DNA of 64,000 nt from Chlorogloea sp. CCALA 695 (GCF_003003885.1 NZ_PVWN01000006.1:82403-146402), one strand, 5' to 3'; numbered from the stretch's first letter, positions 47,008-56,496 are shown. Notes: a model not told the origin generated them from the letters alone. A program made the numbers and translations.

Positions 47008-47691
47008 TTAGGCTCTTTGACGGTTTGCTTTGAGCGCCTTAGTAGTTTGTCGCCAGAGAATGGTAAATATTGTCCCCGAAACTAAAGCACCTAAAACTGA
47101 CTTAACGGTATTTTTGAGCAGCAGTCGTTCAGCATTGGTGCGACTGGTTGCTGCTTGGGCTTTTAATTTATTTTGCCCCTCAACAATTTTTGCTAATAAT
47201 TGAGTTTTTAACTGAGCGACGTTTTGAGTCGGTACAGTACCCGCTTGGGGATTAAGGCGTGTTAATACACTTTGAATTTGTGCAGGAGTAGTAGCGGTAT
47301 TAAGTACCCCTTGCAACTGTTGCAACTGAGTTGCTTGTTGCGTAACTCTAGTATTGAGTTCTTGAGCGCTTTGGTTGTTGAGTCTCAAACTTGCACTAAT
47401 TCCTAACGGTACTAATAAGAAAAATAACACCCCTACTAATAAACACGCCCAAGATAAAACCTTAAATATTTTTAGGCTTTTTTCGCCAGAAAATACCAGC
47501 ACTGCACCTAATAAAGGTACAGGTACTCGCTCAACCAGACTTCTGACCATTTGAAATTCCCAAGCGGGATTTGTAAATAGTGCTGGTACAAAAATATCAA
47601 TTACGTCAAATAACGATAAAGCTAATAAGGCGTAACCAACGACGCGAAAAAGAGGAGCGAACCACCATTCATTACTGTTTGCTTTTGTCAC
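47008..47691 (-). CDS. hpsJ: HpsJ-like membrane protein
   Basis: 227 aa. Three N-terminal membrane helices (about 12-32, 50-66, 74-98), a long coiled coil rich in Gln (TQQATQLQQLQGVLNTAT), and a last helix near 198-214. This matches HpsJ, named from the hormogonium polysaccharide locus of Nostoc, and commonly found next to cyanoexosortase genes. It lies 42 bp after the EpsI-like gene. It probably acts in polysaccharide or protein export at the inner membrane (inference). Confidence 0.8.
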   Translation of the reverse strand: MTKANSNEWWFAPLFRVVGYALLALSLFDVIDIFVPALFTNPAWEFQMVRSLVERVPVPLLGAVLVFSGEKSLKIFKVLSWACLLVGVLFFLLVPLGISASLRLNNQSAQELNTRVTQQATQLQQLQGVLNTATTPAQIQSVLTRLNPQAGTVPTQNVAQLKTQLLAKIVEGQNKLKAQAATSRTNAERLLLKNTVKSVLGALVSGTIFTILWRQTTKALKANRQRA

Positions 47692-47733
47692 GCAGGCAAA
47701 ACCTTATTTTACAAAATTAATCTTAACTACAAA

Positions 47734-48420
47734 TTATCCTTGGGGGTAGCGGACAATCCACCACTGATACCAAGAAATCCACGCTTTTTCTAGAATCAAG
47801 TAAGCCGTCTGTGGCGAAGACTTATTTAAGGGTATGGAAAAATGGTTCCATAAGCAACGAGTATCTCGCAAATTGCGCTGACCCAGTAACCAAGGAATTG
47901 TGCGATCGCTCATCAAATCGTAGCGATCGCGATTATCATTAAACTCCTGTCTAGTCAAAGTACCACCTCCTCTCGAGTTCATACAGGTAGTTAGATAAGC
48001 ACGGTTTTGGGCAACATACATACCATACGTTCCGATTCCTGGTTTCTGCCTGGTTACAAAAAATTGTTCGTTAGATCCGTACTCTACAGGACTATAGTTT
48101 GATAAAAACTGCTGATAGGCGCTAAAACTTTCTAGTTCATAAACCATTTCAATATCTAAGAGCAGATTGTTTTGGCTATAGCGATAATATTTCCCTTTGG
48201 CAAAAGGTTTACCTACCGTTTGACCTTTTTTATCAGTTTTGCTAATAAAAGGCTCGCTTTTTTGAAATTGCCATCCCTCTAAAGGTACATTTTGAGGAAA
48301 GGCAACGGGGGTAGGCTGGCGTTTGCCAATGTTTGGATCTAAAATTAGTTTGCCCAAAACTATAGTAGTACCAGCAAAAATAAATATCAGTAACGGTATG
48401 CGTAACTGTTTAGAGATCAT
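47734..48420 (-). CDS. Cyanoexosortase A system-associated protein (EpsI-like)
   Basis: 228 aa with one N-terminal membrane anchor (PLLIFIFAGTTIVLGKLIL) and an extracytoplasmic domain of EpsI type (VPLEGWQFQKSEPF, YRYSQNNLLLDIEMVYE, CLWNHFSIPL). It overlaps the exosortase gene by 4 bp, so translation is coupled. EpsI-type partners accompany exosortases across bacteria. Confidence 0.85.
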   Translation of the reverse strand: MISKQLRIPLLIFIFAGTTIVLGKLILDPNIGKRQPTPVAFPQNVPLEGWQFQKSEPFISKTDKKGQTVGKPFAKGKYYRYSQNNLLLDIEMVYELESFSAYQQFLSNYSPVEYGSNEQFFVTRQKPGIGTYGMYVAQNRAYLTTCMNSRGGGTLTRQEFNDNRDRYDLMSDRTIPWLLGQRNLRDTRCLWNHFSIPLNKSSPQTAYLILEKAWISWYQWWIVRYPQG

Positions 48421-49289
48421 GAATTAGGCAACTCCAGGTGATCGTCAAGCTCGCTATCATCATCTTGTTTTGTGATCAAGTAGCAGAAACCACCAAAAAG
48501 TACAGTACAAATTAAAAAGAATATCTGCGAACCTGTACCTAGGTGCCAGTAATCGAATGCTTCGGGGCTTGATTTTGCCACCAAATAAGCCATTAAAGCT
48601 ACTCTAACGGAGTTAACCAAAAAGGCGATCGCAATGGCAACAATTGGGACAATAATTCGTTTAGCCAAGCTAGTAGGAAACATGATTATAAACAGGATTG
48701 CTAGTTTTACTAACTGTGATATAGTTTCCATTCCCGAACAGCCTGGATATACTTCCACTGCTCCTGTGGGCATAATAATATTTACTCCTTGGCGCACCAC
48801 TGGCAAGCCTACGTAAGATAAAAATGCAAAGGAAAATTTGGCTGTAAAAATTGATATATCTATGCGTTGGGCAATATATCCTACAGGTAAATTAAAAGCA
48901 AATATAATTAGTAGTTCTAGCCAATACTGACGCAACCCTTTAATTCCAGAAGCCAAGAGTGCCAGACCAAGAAATGCTATAAATGGGGTAAGTTCTACAA
49001 AAGAATCTACTGCTGTAACATAGTTACTTCGCAGCAAGACAAAAGCAATTAGTAAAATACCTAGCAAGCTAGAAAAAATATCACTTTCAAATTTTAAAGT
49101 CTGACGTTTTTCTGCTAATAGAGAAAACACTGCCCCCAAACCCAGCAAGCTAATAGTTACCTGACTTAAGGTGCCATCAAGCCTCATGTATATGCTGACA
49201 TACACGGCACTCAAGCTGCCAGCAATTGCCAACAACCAAAACTGAGTATTTTCTAAAGGTTTTATCTCCGCAAGAGAATTGATTTTCAT
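48417..49289 (-). CDS. crtA: Cyanoexosortase A
   Basis: 290 aa, about eight membrane helices. The transpeptidase-like catalytic residues are visible: Cys184 in YPGCSGM, Arg229 in NSVRVAL and His249 in DYWHLGTG. Exosortases recognise PEP-CTERM tails, cut them and attach the proteins to an unknown lipid or glycan. No PEP-CTERM substrate is seen in this window. The operon continues with the EpsI-like gene and hpsJ. Confidence 0.92.
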   Translation of the reverse strand: MKINSLAEIKPLENTQFWLLAIAGSLSAVYVSIYMRLDGTLSQVTISLLGLGAVFSLLAEKRQTLKFESDIFSSLLGILLIAFVLLRSNYVTAVDSFVELTPFIAFLGLALLASGIKGLRQYWLELLIIFAFNLPVGYIAQRIDISIFTAKFSFAFLSYVGLPVVRQGVNIIMPTGAVEVYPGCSGMETISQLVKLAILFIIMFPTSLAKRIIVPIVAIAIAFLVNSVRVALMAYLVAKSSPEAFDYWHLGTGSQIFFLICTVLFGGFCYLITKQDDDSELDDHLELPNS

Positions 49290-49347
49290 AGTTTTAATCT
49301 AGATAAACTAATTTTTAGTTGGCTGAAATCTACCTTACTTTTTATAC

Positions 49348-50469
49348 TTAGTTCCATAGGCGACGACGAGCAGAACCGTTGAGCTTTTGGTGAGCATCAG
49401 CTAATAAAGCCGGAATATTTAATTGTTCGGGACACCGAGGCAGGCAGTCGCCACAAGCTGTGCATCGGTTGCCTTTATTTCCAGGAAACCAATGACCAGC
49501 ATTTTCTAGCATTGTGTATCGGTAATTACCATAGTCGCTCATATCATAGGCAACTGCAAGATTACGTAAGCGTAAAATTTCGGAAATATTGACATTTTCC
49601 GGGCAAGGCAAACAGGCGTAGCATTGGCTACACTTTTGCGGTTCTATAGTAGTTAATTGCGCCAATAAGCGATCGCAAGCGGCAATTTCGGTAGAATTTA
49701 ACGGCGTATCGAAGTCGCTATATTTCAGGGGTTCTATTAATTCGTCAGCATTCGCCGCCCCCACACTGAGAGTAGTAATTTGAGGATCGCTAAGTAAAAA
49801 ACGATAGTTTAATCCCAACGGTGTCAAGGGATAACACAAATCGATTAGTTTTTGGGGTGGGGTGTAAAGCTTACCGCCTTTATCGGCTGGGGAAATAATA
49901 AATACACCTAAATCCTTTGCTTTGGCTAATTCTAGAGCGGCAGCATTGCGTTGAAAAAAGTAATAGTAATGTAAGTTGACAAACTCAAATAACTCAGAAG
50001 AAATCGCCGCACTAATTAACTCTAAAGATCCGTGACTTGAAAAACCAACGTGTTTTACCTTCCCCTCCCGCACGGCGGCTTGCATGGCCTGCTGGCAGCC
50101 TTCACTTTTAGCTAACTCAAGCTGCTCCCAAGTGTTGATGCCGTGAATTGCCAAACAATCAATATAGTCTAGTTGTAGGCGTTTTAAAGACTCGTCAATG
50201 TAGCACCGCATAGAGTCAGCATCGGGCGTTGGCGAGATTTTGGTTGTAATGTAGATTTGACTTCGTGTTGCGGGAATTTGAGCTAAAGCCGCCCCCAAAT
50301 ATTCCTCACTTTTGCCGTACCCTCTAGCCGTTTCAAAATGATTAATGCCACAAGAAAGAGCTTTTTCTACTGTCTCTTGGGCATTTGCTGGAGAAGCTAA
50401 GTAGCGCATCGTGCCTAGAGAGAACACAGATAAATAGAGGTTTGTTTTACCAAAACGTCGGTAACGCAT
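49348..50469 (-). CDS. Aldo/keto reductase with C-terminal 4Fe-4S domain
   Basis: 373 aa. N-terminal TIM barrel with GKTNLYLSVFSLGTMR, GYGKSEEYLGAAL (catalytic Tyr) and LDYIDCLAIHGI. The C-terminus has a ferredoxin-like pair, CSQCYACLPCPENV and CTACGDCLPRCPEQL, enough for two 4Fe-4S clusters. This fused form is common in cyanobacteria and anaerobes; electron partner and substrate unknown. It is followed by the DUF151 gene upstream on the same strand, 12 bp apart. Confidence 0.9.
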   Translation of the reverse strand: MRYRRFGKTNLYLSVFSLGTMRYLASPANAQETVEKALSCGINHFETARGYGKSEEYLGAALAQIPATRSQIYITTKISPTPDADSMRCYIDESLKRLQLDYIDCLAIHGINTWEQLELAKSEGCQQAMQAAVREGKVKHVGFSSHGSLELISAAISSELFEFVNLHYYYFFQRNAAALELAKAKDLGVFIISPADKGGKLYTPPQKLIDLCYPLTPLGLNYRFLLSDPQITTLSVGAANADELIEPLKYSDFDTPLNSTEIAACDRLLAQLTTIEPQKCSQCYACLPCPENVNISEILRLRNLAVAYDMSDYGNYRYTMLENAGHWFPGNKGNRCTACGDCLPRCPEQLNIPALLADAHQKLNGSARRRLWN

Positions 50470-50481
50470 AACAATTAAATT

Positions 50482-50985
50482 TTAAGCTTCTCCAGCGCTA
50501 AAGCCTTTCCCTTGAATTAAATCTTCTGGGCGGAGAGTAGAAAGAAACTCTTTAAAAGCTCGTTGTTCAGCCTCATCAGCGTCTCTATCGACAGGAATAG
50601 AGGCATCGGCGATTACTTCTTCCATCACCCAAATGGGGCTATTAGTACGCAAGGCGATCGCGATGGCATCACTAGGACGCGCGTCAAGTTCTTTTTTGAC
50701 TTCCCCTTGGCGGAGGCTTAAAATGGCGTAAAACGTGCCATCTTGAATTGAGTGAATCACCACGCGATCTAAAGCCATACCCCAAACTTCGATCATGTTT
50801 GCCATCAAGTCATGGGTGAGGGGGCGGGGCGGTTTTTGGTGTTCTAAGGCGCTGATAATTGCCTTAGCCTGGTCTTGATTTATGTAAATTGGCAGCGCCC
50901 GCCGCTCAGTTCCGTCTTTTAGCAACACAATCGGGCTGCGGTTTACAGCATCTATAGCAATGCCAGCAACTCTCATTTCAATCAT
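50482..50985 (-). CDS. Bifunctional nuclease family protein (DUF151)
   Basis: 167 aa. Typical opening MIEMRVAGIAIDAVNRSPIVLLKD, RALPIYINQDQAKAI and the core DARPSDAIAIALR. Homologues in plants and Thermotoga have been called bifunctional nucleases. Cyanobacterial function is not defined. Likely cotranscribed with the aldo/keto reductase 12 bp downstream. Confidence 0.9.
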   Translation of the reverse strand: MIEMRVAGIAIDAVNRSPIVLLKDGTERRALPIYINQDQAKAIISALEHQKPPRPLTHDLMANMIEVWGMALDRVVIHSIQDGTFYAILSLRQGEVKKELDARPSDAIAIALRTNSPIWVMEEVIADASIPVDRDADEAEQRAFKEFLSTLRPEDLIQGKGFSAGEA

Positions 50986-51256
50986 TGATGTAGCCTCTAA
51001 AATCCTTTGTGCTTATAGCAATGGGGGCAAGGGGGTAAACTAGAGCTAAATATAAGGTGGTAGGTACGTTATACATATTTATATTCATAGCTGAATCAAT
51101 GTAGGAGCCGGATTTAATTTTTTGAGTCTGTGTCAAACAAATGCTCATTACCCAAGTATGACCCCTCTTGATGAGATTTATGTAAAGCCAATTAGAAGAA
51201 TTTAAGTTAATTTTTTTTTAAGAAAATTTTTGGCAAACTTGCAGAGTAAAAATGTC

Positions 51257-51907
51257 ATGTTTACAGGATTAATTCAAGCTTTGGGACAAGTTCGTTCTTT
51301 AGGAAGCGACTTACTAAGTATCAATTGCCACGACGATAATGCTAGTCTAATTTTGACCGATCTTGCCCTTGGTGACAGCGTGGCGGTAGATGGTATTTGT
51401 TTAACGGTGATGGAAGTTTTGCCGCAAGGCTTTGTCGCTGCCGTTTCCCCGGAAACTCTTGGGCGTACTACTTTAGCTCAAAGACAGCAAGATGAGCGTT
51501 TTGTTAACTTAGAGCCTTCTTTGCGCGTCGGGAGCAAGTTGGGGGGACATTTTGTGATGGGTCATATAGATGGGATTGGTTACTTAGATTCTACAGAGCA
51601 AACGGCGACTTCTTGGGAAATGAGTTTTGTTACGACAGAGGCGATCGCGCGTTACATTGTCCCCAAAGGTAGTATTGCGATTAATGGTATCAGTTTGACT
51701 ATTGCCGATTATGACAATGCACGCTATTGGTTTAAAGTGGCGGTTATTCCCCTGACTTACACTGAGACAAATTTAAGCTATTTGCAACTAGGTGAGGCGG
51801 TGAATTTGGAAGCGGATATTTTGGGTAAGTATATGGAAAAATTAATTCCTAAGTCACCGCAGGATGAATTGACTCCGGCGTTTTTGGCGGAAAATGGCTA
51901 TTTATAA
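51257..51907 (+). CDS. ribE: Riboflavin synthase alpha subunit
   Basis: 216 aa from the ATG at 51257 (MFTGLIQALG), the near-universal family start; a TTG at 51230 is rejected. Two lumazine-binding repeats: VAVDGICLTVMEV ... GGHFVMGHIDGIG and IAINGISLTIADY ... at the C-terminus. It joins two dimethylribityllumazines to make riboflavin. No FMN riboswitch is visible upstream. Confidence 0.95.
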   Translation: MFTGLIQALGQVRSLGSDLLSINCHDDNASLILTDLALGDSVAVDGICLTVMEVLPQGFVAAVSPETLGRTTLAQRQQDERFVNLEPSLRVGSKLGGHFVMGHIDGIGYLDSTEQTATSWEMSFVTTEAIARYIVPKGSIAINGISLTIADYDNARYWFKVAVIPLTYTETNLSYLQLGEAVNLEADILGKYMEKLIPKSPQDELTPAFLAENGYL

Positions 51908-52139
51908 AGAGATCCCCCCTAACCCACGTCAACAAAGCGGGAAGCATAGCTACACCGCTTTTTGACTCCCCTTAAAAAAGGGGGAAAATATAAGGAATAA
52001 GTTAGAAGATAATTTACTGGCTAATTAGTTTGAGCAAGCTATCAGCCAAACATGGCATGAACTAAATATCTAAGTTTGCCTCGTGGACACTTAGCCAGTG
52101 CTTAAAGCGCTACAAAAACTTTCTCTGATTTTCACCTGT

Positions 52140-52519
52140 TTATTTCTCCTCATGCTTGAACACTAAACGCCATTTTAGATAGATGTTAATATATCTAATC
52201 GCATCTTCAACCCGCCAGCGAAACTCTGTCTAAGCGCGAAGTTCTTGAAGAAGAACAGGTTTAACACAAGGTGTTTCTCCAAACGTTGTTTTGTACGGGC
52301 AATGTATGCAAGCCCCAAACAAGCGTTAGCGCGTACTTTATCGCTTGGATGTTCAGCTAGACGTAGACATACATCCTGGGCATATTTCCAGTCTGGAAAA
52401 TGCTCACCTAATGTTAATGACAAGATTAGAAAATCCTCCATTGAGCCACTAAATAATAATTCCTCAACTTCTTGCCGATGTGTGAGTACAGGCAGAGGGC
52501 AATAAATGCCTGGTGGCAA
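52140..52519 (-). pseudogene. Broken HEAT-like gene
   Basis: The first 80 codons read well (EDFLILSLTLGEHFPDW, CLRLAEHPSDKVRANACLGL, AYIARTKQRLEKHL). After LEKHLV the frame shifts: the natural continuation KPVLLQELRA is in the next frame, a TAG follows, then TEFRWRVEDAIRYINIYLKW runs to a TAA at 52142-52140. The first frame instead ends at 52175. So there is one frameshift and one nonsense codon. Related intact genes encode small HEAT-type proteins of unknown function in cyanobacteria. Confidence 0.7.
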
Positions 52520-52626
52520 ATCTATAGTAAAAATTTTATCCTTTGCTTAATTATCCTGTATCATTATTTTGATAGAATAGTCCGGTATTCCGACCGATAA
52601 ACCGGGGATTAAGAGGAGAAAAGAGT

Positions 52627-53694
52627 ATGAGTTGGTGGCGAAGTATAACTAAAGGCAAATTAAAAAACTTTGTAGCGTTATTTCTGGTAGGGGTAGTATT
52701 AACAAGTGCGATCGCAGCTTGTTCGGGAGGAAGCAGCACTAGCAATTCTCCCAGCGCGGCTAGTGGTGGAGGGGATAAAGAATTAACCCTTGTATCCTAT
52801 GCTGTAACCCGCGCCGCCTACGAGAAAATCATTCCTAAATTTACGGCAAAGTGGAAACAAGAAAAAAATCAAAACATTGTTTTTAACCAAAGCTACGGCG
52901 GTAGCGGTTCTCAAACCCGTGCGGTAATTGATGGTTTGGAAGCTGATGTTGTAGCTTTAGCTTTAGCCTTGGATACAAAAAAAATTGAGCAAGCAAAACT
53001 GATTGCGCCAGGATGGGAACAAAAAGCACCTAACAATGCGATCGTACATAAATCTGTAGCAGTATTAGTTACCCGCGAAGGCAACCCCAAAGGCATTAAA
53101 ACCTGGGCAGATTTATCTAAGCCAGGAGTAGGCGTAATTACTGCTAATCCCAAAACTTCCGGTGGTGCGAGATGGAACTTTTTGGGATTGTGGGGTTCCG
53201 TAACCAGAACCGGAGGGGATGAAGCAAAAGCCCTAGATTTTGTAACTAAAGTAATTAAAAATGCTCCCGTATTGCCTAGAGATGCGCGCGAATCTAGCGA
53301 TGTATTTTTTAAGCAAGGACAAGGAGATGTGTTAATTAACTACGAAAATGAAGTAATTTTAGCGGGATTAAATGGCGAAAAACTGCCCTACATAGTCCCT
53401 GACGTGAACATCTCCATCGATAATCCTGTAGCGGTGGTAGATGCCAACGTTGACAAACACGGCACAAGAGAAATTGCCCAAGCATTTGTTGAATATCTTT
53501 ACAGTAAAGACGCACAACGAGAATTTGCTAAAGTAGGCTTTCGACCAGTAGATCCTAGCGTAGCTACGGAGGTGTCAAAGCAGTACGTGCCGATTAAAAC
53601 CTTATTTACTGCTCAAGATATGGGGGGATGGGATGAAATTCAGAAAAAGTTTTTTGAAGATGGGGCAGTTTTCGACAAAATTCAAGCTAGTTAG
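52627..53694 (+). CDS. sbpA: Sulfate ABC transporter substrate-binding protein
   Basis: 355 aa. Lipobox-like AIAACSGG after a hydrophobic segment indicates a lipoprotein. Blocks typical for sulfate-binding proteins: LVSYAVTRAAYEKI, QSYGGSGSQTRAVIDGL, ANPKTSGGARWNFL, ENEVILAGL and QREFAKVGFRPV. First gene of a sulfate uptake operon with cysT 27 bp downstream. Binding of sulfate or thiosulfate is expected. Confidence 0.94.
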   Translation: MSWWRSITKGKLKNFVALFLVGVVLTSAIAACSGGSSTSNSPSAASGGGDKELTLVSYAVTRAAYEKIIPKFTAKWKQEKNQNIVFNQSYGGSGSQTRAVIDGLEADVVALALALDTKKIEQAKLIAPGWEQKAPNNAIVHKSVAVLVTREGNPKGIKTWADLSKPGVGVITANPKTSGGARWNFLGLWGSVTRTGGDEAKALDFVTKVIKNAPVLPRDARESSDVFFKQGQGDVLINYENEVILAGLNGEKLPYIVPDVNISIDNPVAVVDANVDKHGTREIAQAFVEYLYSKDAQREFAKVGFRPVDPSVATEVSKQYVPIKTLFTAQDMGGWDEIQKKFFEDGAVFDKIQAS

Positions 53695-53721
53695 GCAAAT
53701 ATTCGAGCCAAAAAACTATAA

Positions 53722-54576
53722 ATGGTATCTTCTTACTCTAAACAAAAAAAATCAGGATGGGAACCCTTAAACAAACTATTAGGGTTATCTATACCTTGGC
53801 GAATTACTTTAGGCTACTTGACTATTGTGCTGCTTTTGCCTGTATCAGCATTAATATTAAAAGCAGCGACAGAAAAGCCGATTGACTTTTGGAGAATTGC
53901 TACAAGTCCTGTTGCTTTAGCAACCTATGATGTTACCTTCGTTACGGCTTTTGTCGCCGCACTAATTAACGGAGTTTTGGGACTATTGATTGCTTGGGTG
54001 TTAGTTAGGTACGATTTCCCTCTCAAACGCCTAGTGGATGCGTCAATCGATTTACCCTTTGCCTTGCCTACGTCGGTTGCAGGTTTAACTTTGGCAACGG
54101 TTTACAGCAATAACGGCTGGCTTGGCTCTTTAGTAGCACCCTACGGAATTAAAATTGCTTTTACTCGCCTGGGGGTAGGGGTGGCGATGTTATTCATCTC
54201 CTTGCCCTTTGTGGTGCGCGCTTTGCAGCCTGTATTGCAGGAAATGGAAAAAGAGATCGAAGAAGCGGCGTGGTCGTTAGGGGCTTCTAGATGGCAGACT
54301 TTTTGGCGGGTAATTTTGCCGCCTTTGATGCCTGCAATGCTGACGGGAATCGCCTTAGCCTTTTCTCGCGCGGTGGGAGAATATGGTTCAGTGGTAATTG
54401 TTGCCTCAAATATCCCTTTTCAAGACTTGATTGCCTCGGTGCTAATTATCCAGCGCCTAGAACAGTACGACTATTCGGGCGCAACGGTAATCGGTACAGT
54501 TTTGCTAATAATTTCTCTAGGAGTTTTGTTAGCAATCAATCTATTACAAGCTTGGGGAAGACGCTATGAACTCTAA
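53722..54576 (+). CDS. cysT: Sulfate ABC transporter permease CysT
   Basis: 284 aa, six membrane helices. EAA loop EEAAWSLGASRWQTFWRVI followed by LPPLMPA, with DLPFALPTSVAGLTLATVYS typical of CysT/CysU. It overlaps cysW by 11 bp. Together they form the inner-membrane channel. Confidence 0.94.
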   Translation: MVSSYSKQKKSGWEPLNKLLGLSIPWRITLGYLTIVLLLPVSALILKAATEKPIDFWRIATSPVALATYDVTFVTAFVAALINGVLGLLIAWVLVRYDFPLKRLVDASIDLPFALPTSVAGLTLATVYSNNGWLGSLVAPYGIKIAFTRLGVGVAMLFISLPFVVRALQPVLQEMEKEIEEAAWSLGASRWQTFWRVILPPLMPAMLTGIALAFSRAVGEYGSVVIVASNIPFQDLIASVLIIQRLEQYDYSGATVIGTVLLIISLGVLLAINLLQAWGRRYEL

Positions 54577-55441
54577 TATCGCTGGCAAGTCCTTTAATCC
54601 TGATTTAACCAAAAAAAAATTAGCTAGTGGCGATCGCCCTTGGGTAAAATTTGTTTTAATTGGGATTGCGATCGCCTATCTTGCCTTAATTCTATTTATT
54701 CCTGCCGCAAATGTCTTTGCTCAAGCCTTTAAGTCTGGCTTTGGGCCTTTTTTGACAAACCTAACCCAACCTGTTTTTCTTCATGCGGTTAAACTCACGG
54801 TCATTATTGCTTTAATTGTTGTCCCCATTAACACCGTTTTTGGACTTTGTGCAGCGTGGGTAATTGCCCGAAATCAGTTTCGTGGGCGAACATTGCTCAT
54901 TAGTATTCTAGACGTGCCTTTTGCTGTTTCTCCGGTAGTAGCGGGACTAATGCTCGTGCTACTCTACGGGCGTAATGGTTGGTTTGGGCCATTGTTAGAG
55001 GAGGTAAATATTAAAATTATTTTTGCCCTCCCAGCAATGGTAATTGCTAGTGCATTTATTACGATGCCTTTTGTCGCCCGTGAAGTTATCCCCGTTTTGG
55101 AAGAATCCGGTTTTGATCAAGAAGAAGCCGCAAGAACTCTAGGAGCAAGCGATTGGCAAACCTTTTGGCGCGTCACTCTCCCCAATATTCGCTGGGGTTT
55201 GCTCTACGGGGTGATTTTGACCAATGCTAGAGTTATGGGCGAGTTTGGAGCCGTTTCGGTAGTGTCGGGAAATATTGGCGGCAAAACTCAAACGTTGCCC
55301 TTATTTGTTGAAGAAGCTTACAAACAGTATCAAACCGAATCTGCTTTTGCGGCGGCGGTTTTGCTGGCAGGTTTGGCTTTAGTAACGCTGGTATTAAAAG
55401 AAATTCTCGAACGTAAAACTCAAATCAAAGATATTGAATAG
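54566..55441 (+). CDS. cysW: Sulfate ABC transporter permease CysW
   Basis: 291 aa, six helices. EAA loop EEAARTLGASDWQTFWRVT and DVPFAVSPVVAGLMLVLLYG identify CysW. Start overlaps cysT by 11 bp. No cysA ATPase gene follows; it must lie elsewhere in the genome. Confidence 0.94.
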   Translation: MNSNIAGKSFNPDLTKKKLASGDRPWVKFVLIGIAIAYLALILFIPAANVFAQAFKSGFGPFLTNLTQPVFLHAVKLTVIIALIVVPINTVFGLCAAWVIARNQFRGRTLLISILDVPFAVSPVVAGLMLVLLYGRNGWFGPLLEEVNIKIIFALPAMVIASAFITMPFVAREVIPVLEESGFDQEEAARTLGASDWQTFWRVTLPNIRWGLLYGVILTNARVMGEFGAVSVVSGNIGGKTQTLPLFVEEAYKQYQTESAFAAAVLLAGLALVTLVLKEILERKTQIKDIE

Positions 55442-55452
55442 GAGAGCGCGCT

Positions 55453-55767
55453 ATGGCTACCCAAAATTCTCGCAATATTTCAACGTTTCATTCTTCCTTG
55501 CAGACATCTAGACCAACTCAAATACGAATCAAAATTCGTATCCCCAAAGACTTGCATGAAGAACCAGTAATTTCGCGCTTAGTTTCTCATTACGGTATCA
55601 CCGTAAATATCGCCGCCGCTCTATTGGGCGCAAATATGCGTGATGATGGCTGGTTTGAATTAGACTTGCGTGGCAAAGCCGAGCAAATTCAAAGCGCTTT
55701 GATTTACCTTAATGAGTTGGATTTAGAAATTTGGGGTCAATCAACACCCCAAAACGATGGCTGGTAA
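55453..55767 (+). CDS. NIL-domain protein of the sulfate operon
   Basis: 104 aa. The NIL domain is seen from about residue 22: IRIKIRIPKDLHEEPVISRL, YGITVNIAAALLGANMRDDGWFELDL in parts and LIYLNELDLEIWG. NIL domains regulate the ATPase of methionine importers by ligand binding. Located 11 bp after cysW, it could gate the sulfate transporter or bind sulfur amino acids (inference). Confidence 0.85.
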   Translation: MATQNSRNISTFHSSLQTSRPTQIRIKIRIPKDLHEEPVISRLVSHYGITVNIAAALLGANMRDDGWFELDLRGKAEQIQSALIYLNELDLEIWGQSTPQNDGW

Positions 55768-55771
55768 AAGT

Positions 55772-56419
55772 TTAAGTCATTTGATTCTCAATTGCCCACC
55801 GAGCTAATTCTGTGCGATTGTGCAACCCAGTTTTGCCTAACATATTAGAAACATGACTTTCTACAGTACGCTGACTGACATTGAGTTCGTCAGCTATATT
55901 TTTATTTGCCAACCCTCTAGCAACAAACTGCACAACCTTCATCTCTGTTTGCGTCAGGTGAACATCGAAGGGAACTTGAATTTTTGATTCATTATCGCCT
56001 CCCTCCGTCGATTGCTGTCTTTGCCTATAGGCTTGTTTGAGCGAAGCTTCTACTTGAGCTACTAATTCTTCTGGCTCAAAAGGTTTTACCATGTACACAT
56101 CTGCGCCCACATTTAAACCCTTAACTCGGTCTTGGGGTTGACCTTTGGCTGAAAGAAACAAGACGGGAATCCAGCTAGTGCGCTCATTTTCGCGGACATT
56201 ACTTACAAAATCATAGCCATCCATTTCTGGCATCATCACGTCACAAACAATCATGTCTGGGACATCGGTTTCTAAAACATCTAAAGCTTCTCTGCCATTT
56301 TCTGCGGTGATAACTTCATAACCCCGAAATTCTAAGTAATCTTTGACCAACAATATTAAATTTGGATCGTCATCAATTAATAGCAGTCTTTTGTGTTCTT
56401 TAGTGCTAGTTTCTTTCAT
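55772..56419 (-). CDS. rre1: NarL-type response regulator, Ycf29/Rre1-like
   Basis: 215 aa. Receiver domain residues 10-125 with Asp16-Asp17, phospho-acceptor D60 in VCDVMMPEMDG and Lys in MVKPFEPEEL. LuxR-type helix-turn-helix near 150-210 (LTQTEMKVVQFVARGLANKN then VSQRTVESHVSNML). The conserved KGLNVGADVYMVKPF and NRTELARWAIENQ parts fit Rre1/Ycf29, which in cyanobacteria pairs with Hik2/Hik34 and controls heat and salt stress genes including groESL. The groESL operon is 0.9 kb away. Confidence 0.8.
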   Translation of the reverse strand: MKETSTKEHKRLLLIDDDPNLILLVKDYLEFRGYEVITAENGREALDVLETDVPDMIVCDVMMPEMDGYDFVSNVRENERTSWIPVLFLSAKGQPQDRVKGLNVGADVYMVKPFEPEELVAQVEASLKQAYRQRQQSTEGGDNESKIQVPFDVHLTQTEMKVVQFVARGLANKNIADELNVSQRTVESHVSNMLGKTGLHNRTELARWAIENQMT

Positions 56420-56496
56420 ACTTTGCTACTGTGGTTACTTTATAATTTGATGAAATTTTATAATAGGTGGCTTATCTTGTTCTTTTGATACCATCA

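Noticed and set aside
50986..51256. FMN riboswitch before riboflavin synthase
   Set aside because: The conserved RFN-element blocks are not seen in this stretch.
52245..52505. 86-codon frame on the plus strand
   Set aside because: It is the antisense of the broken HEAT-like gene and has a composition unlike a protein.
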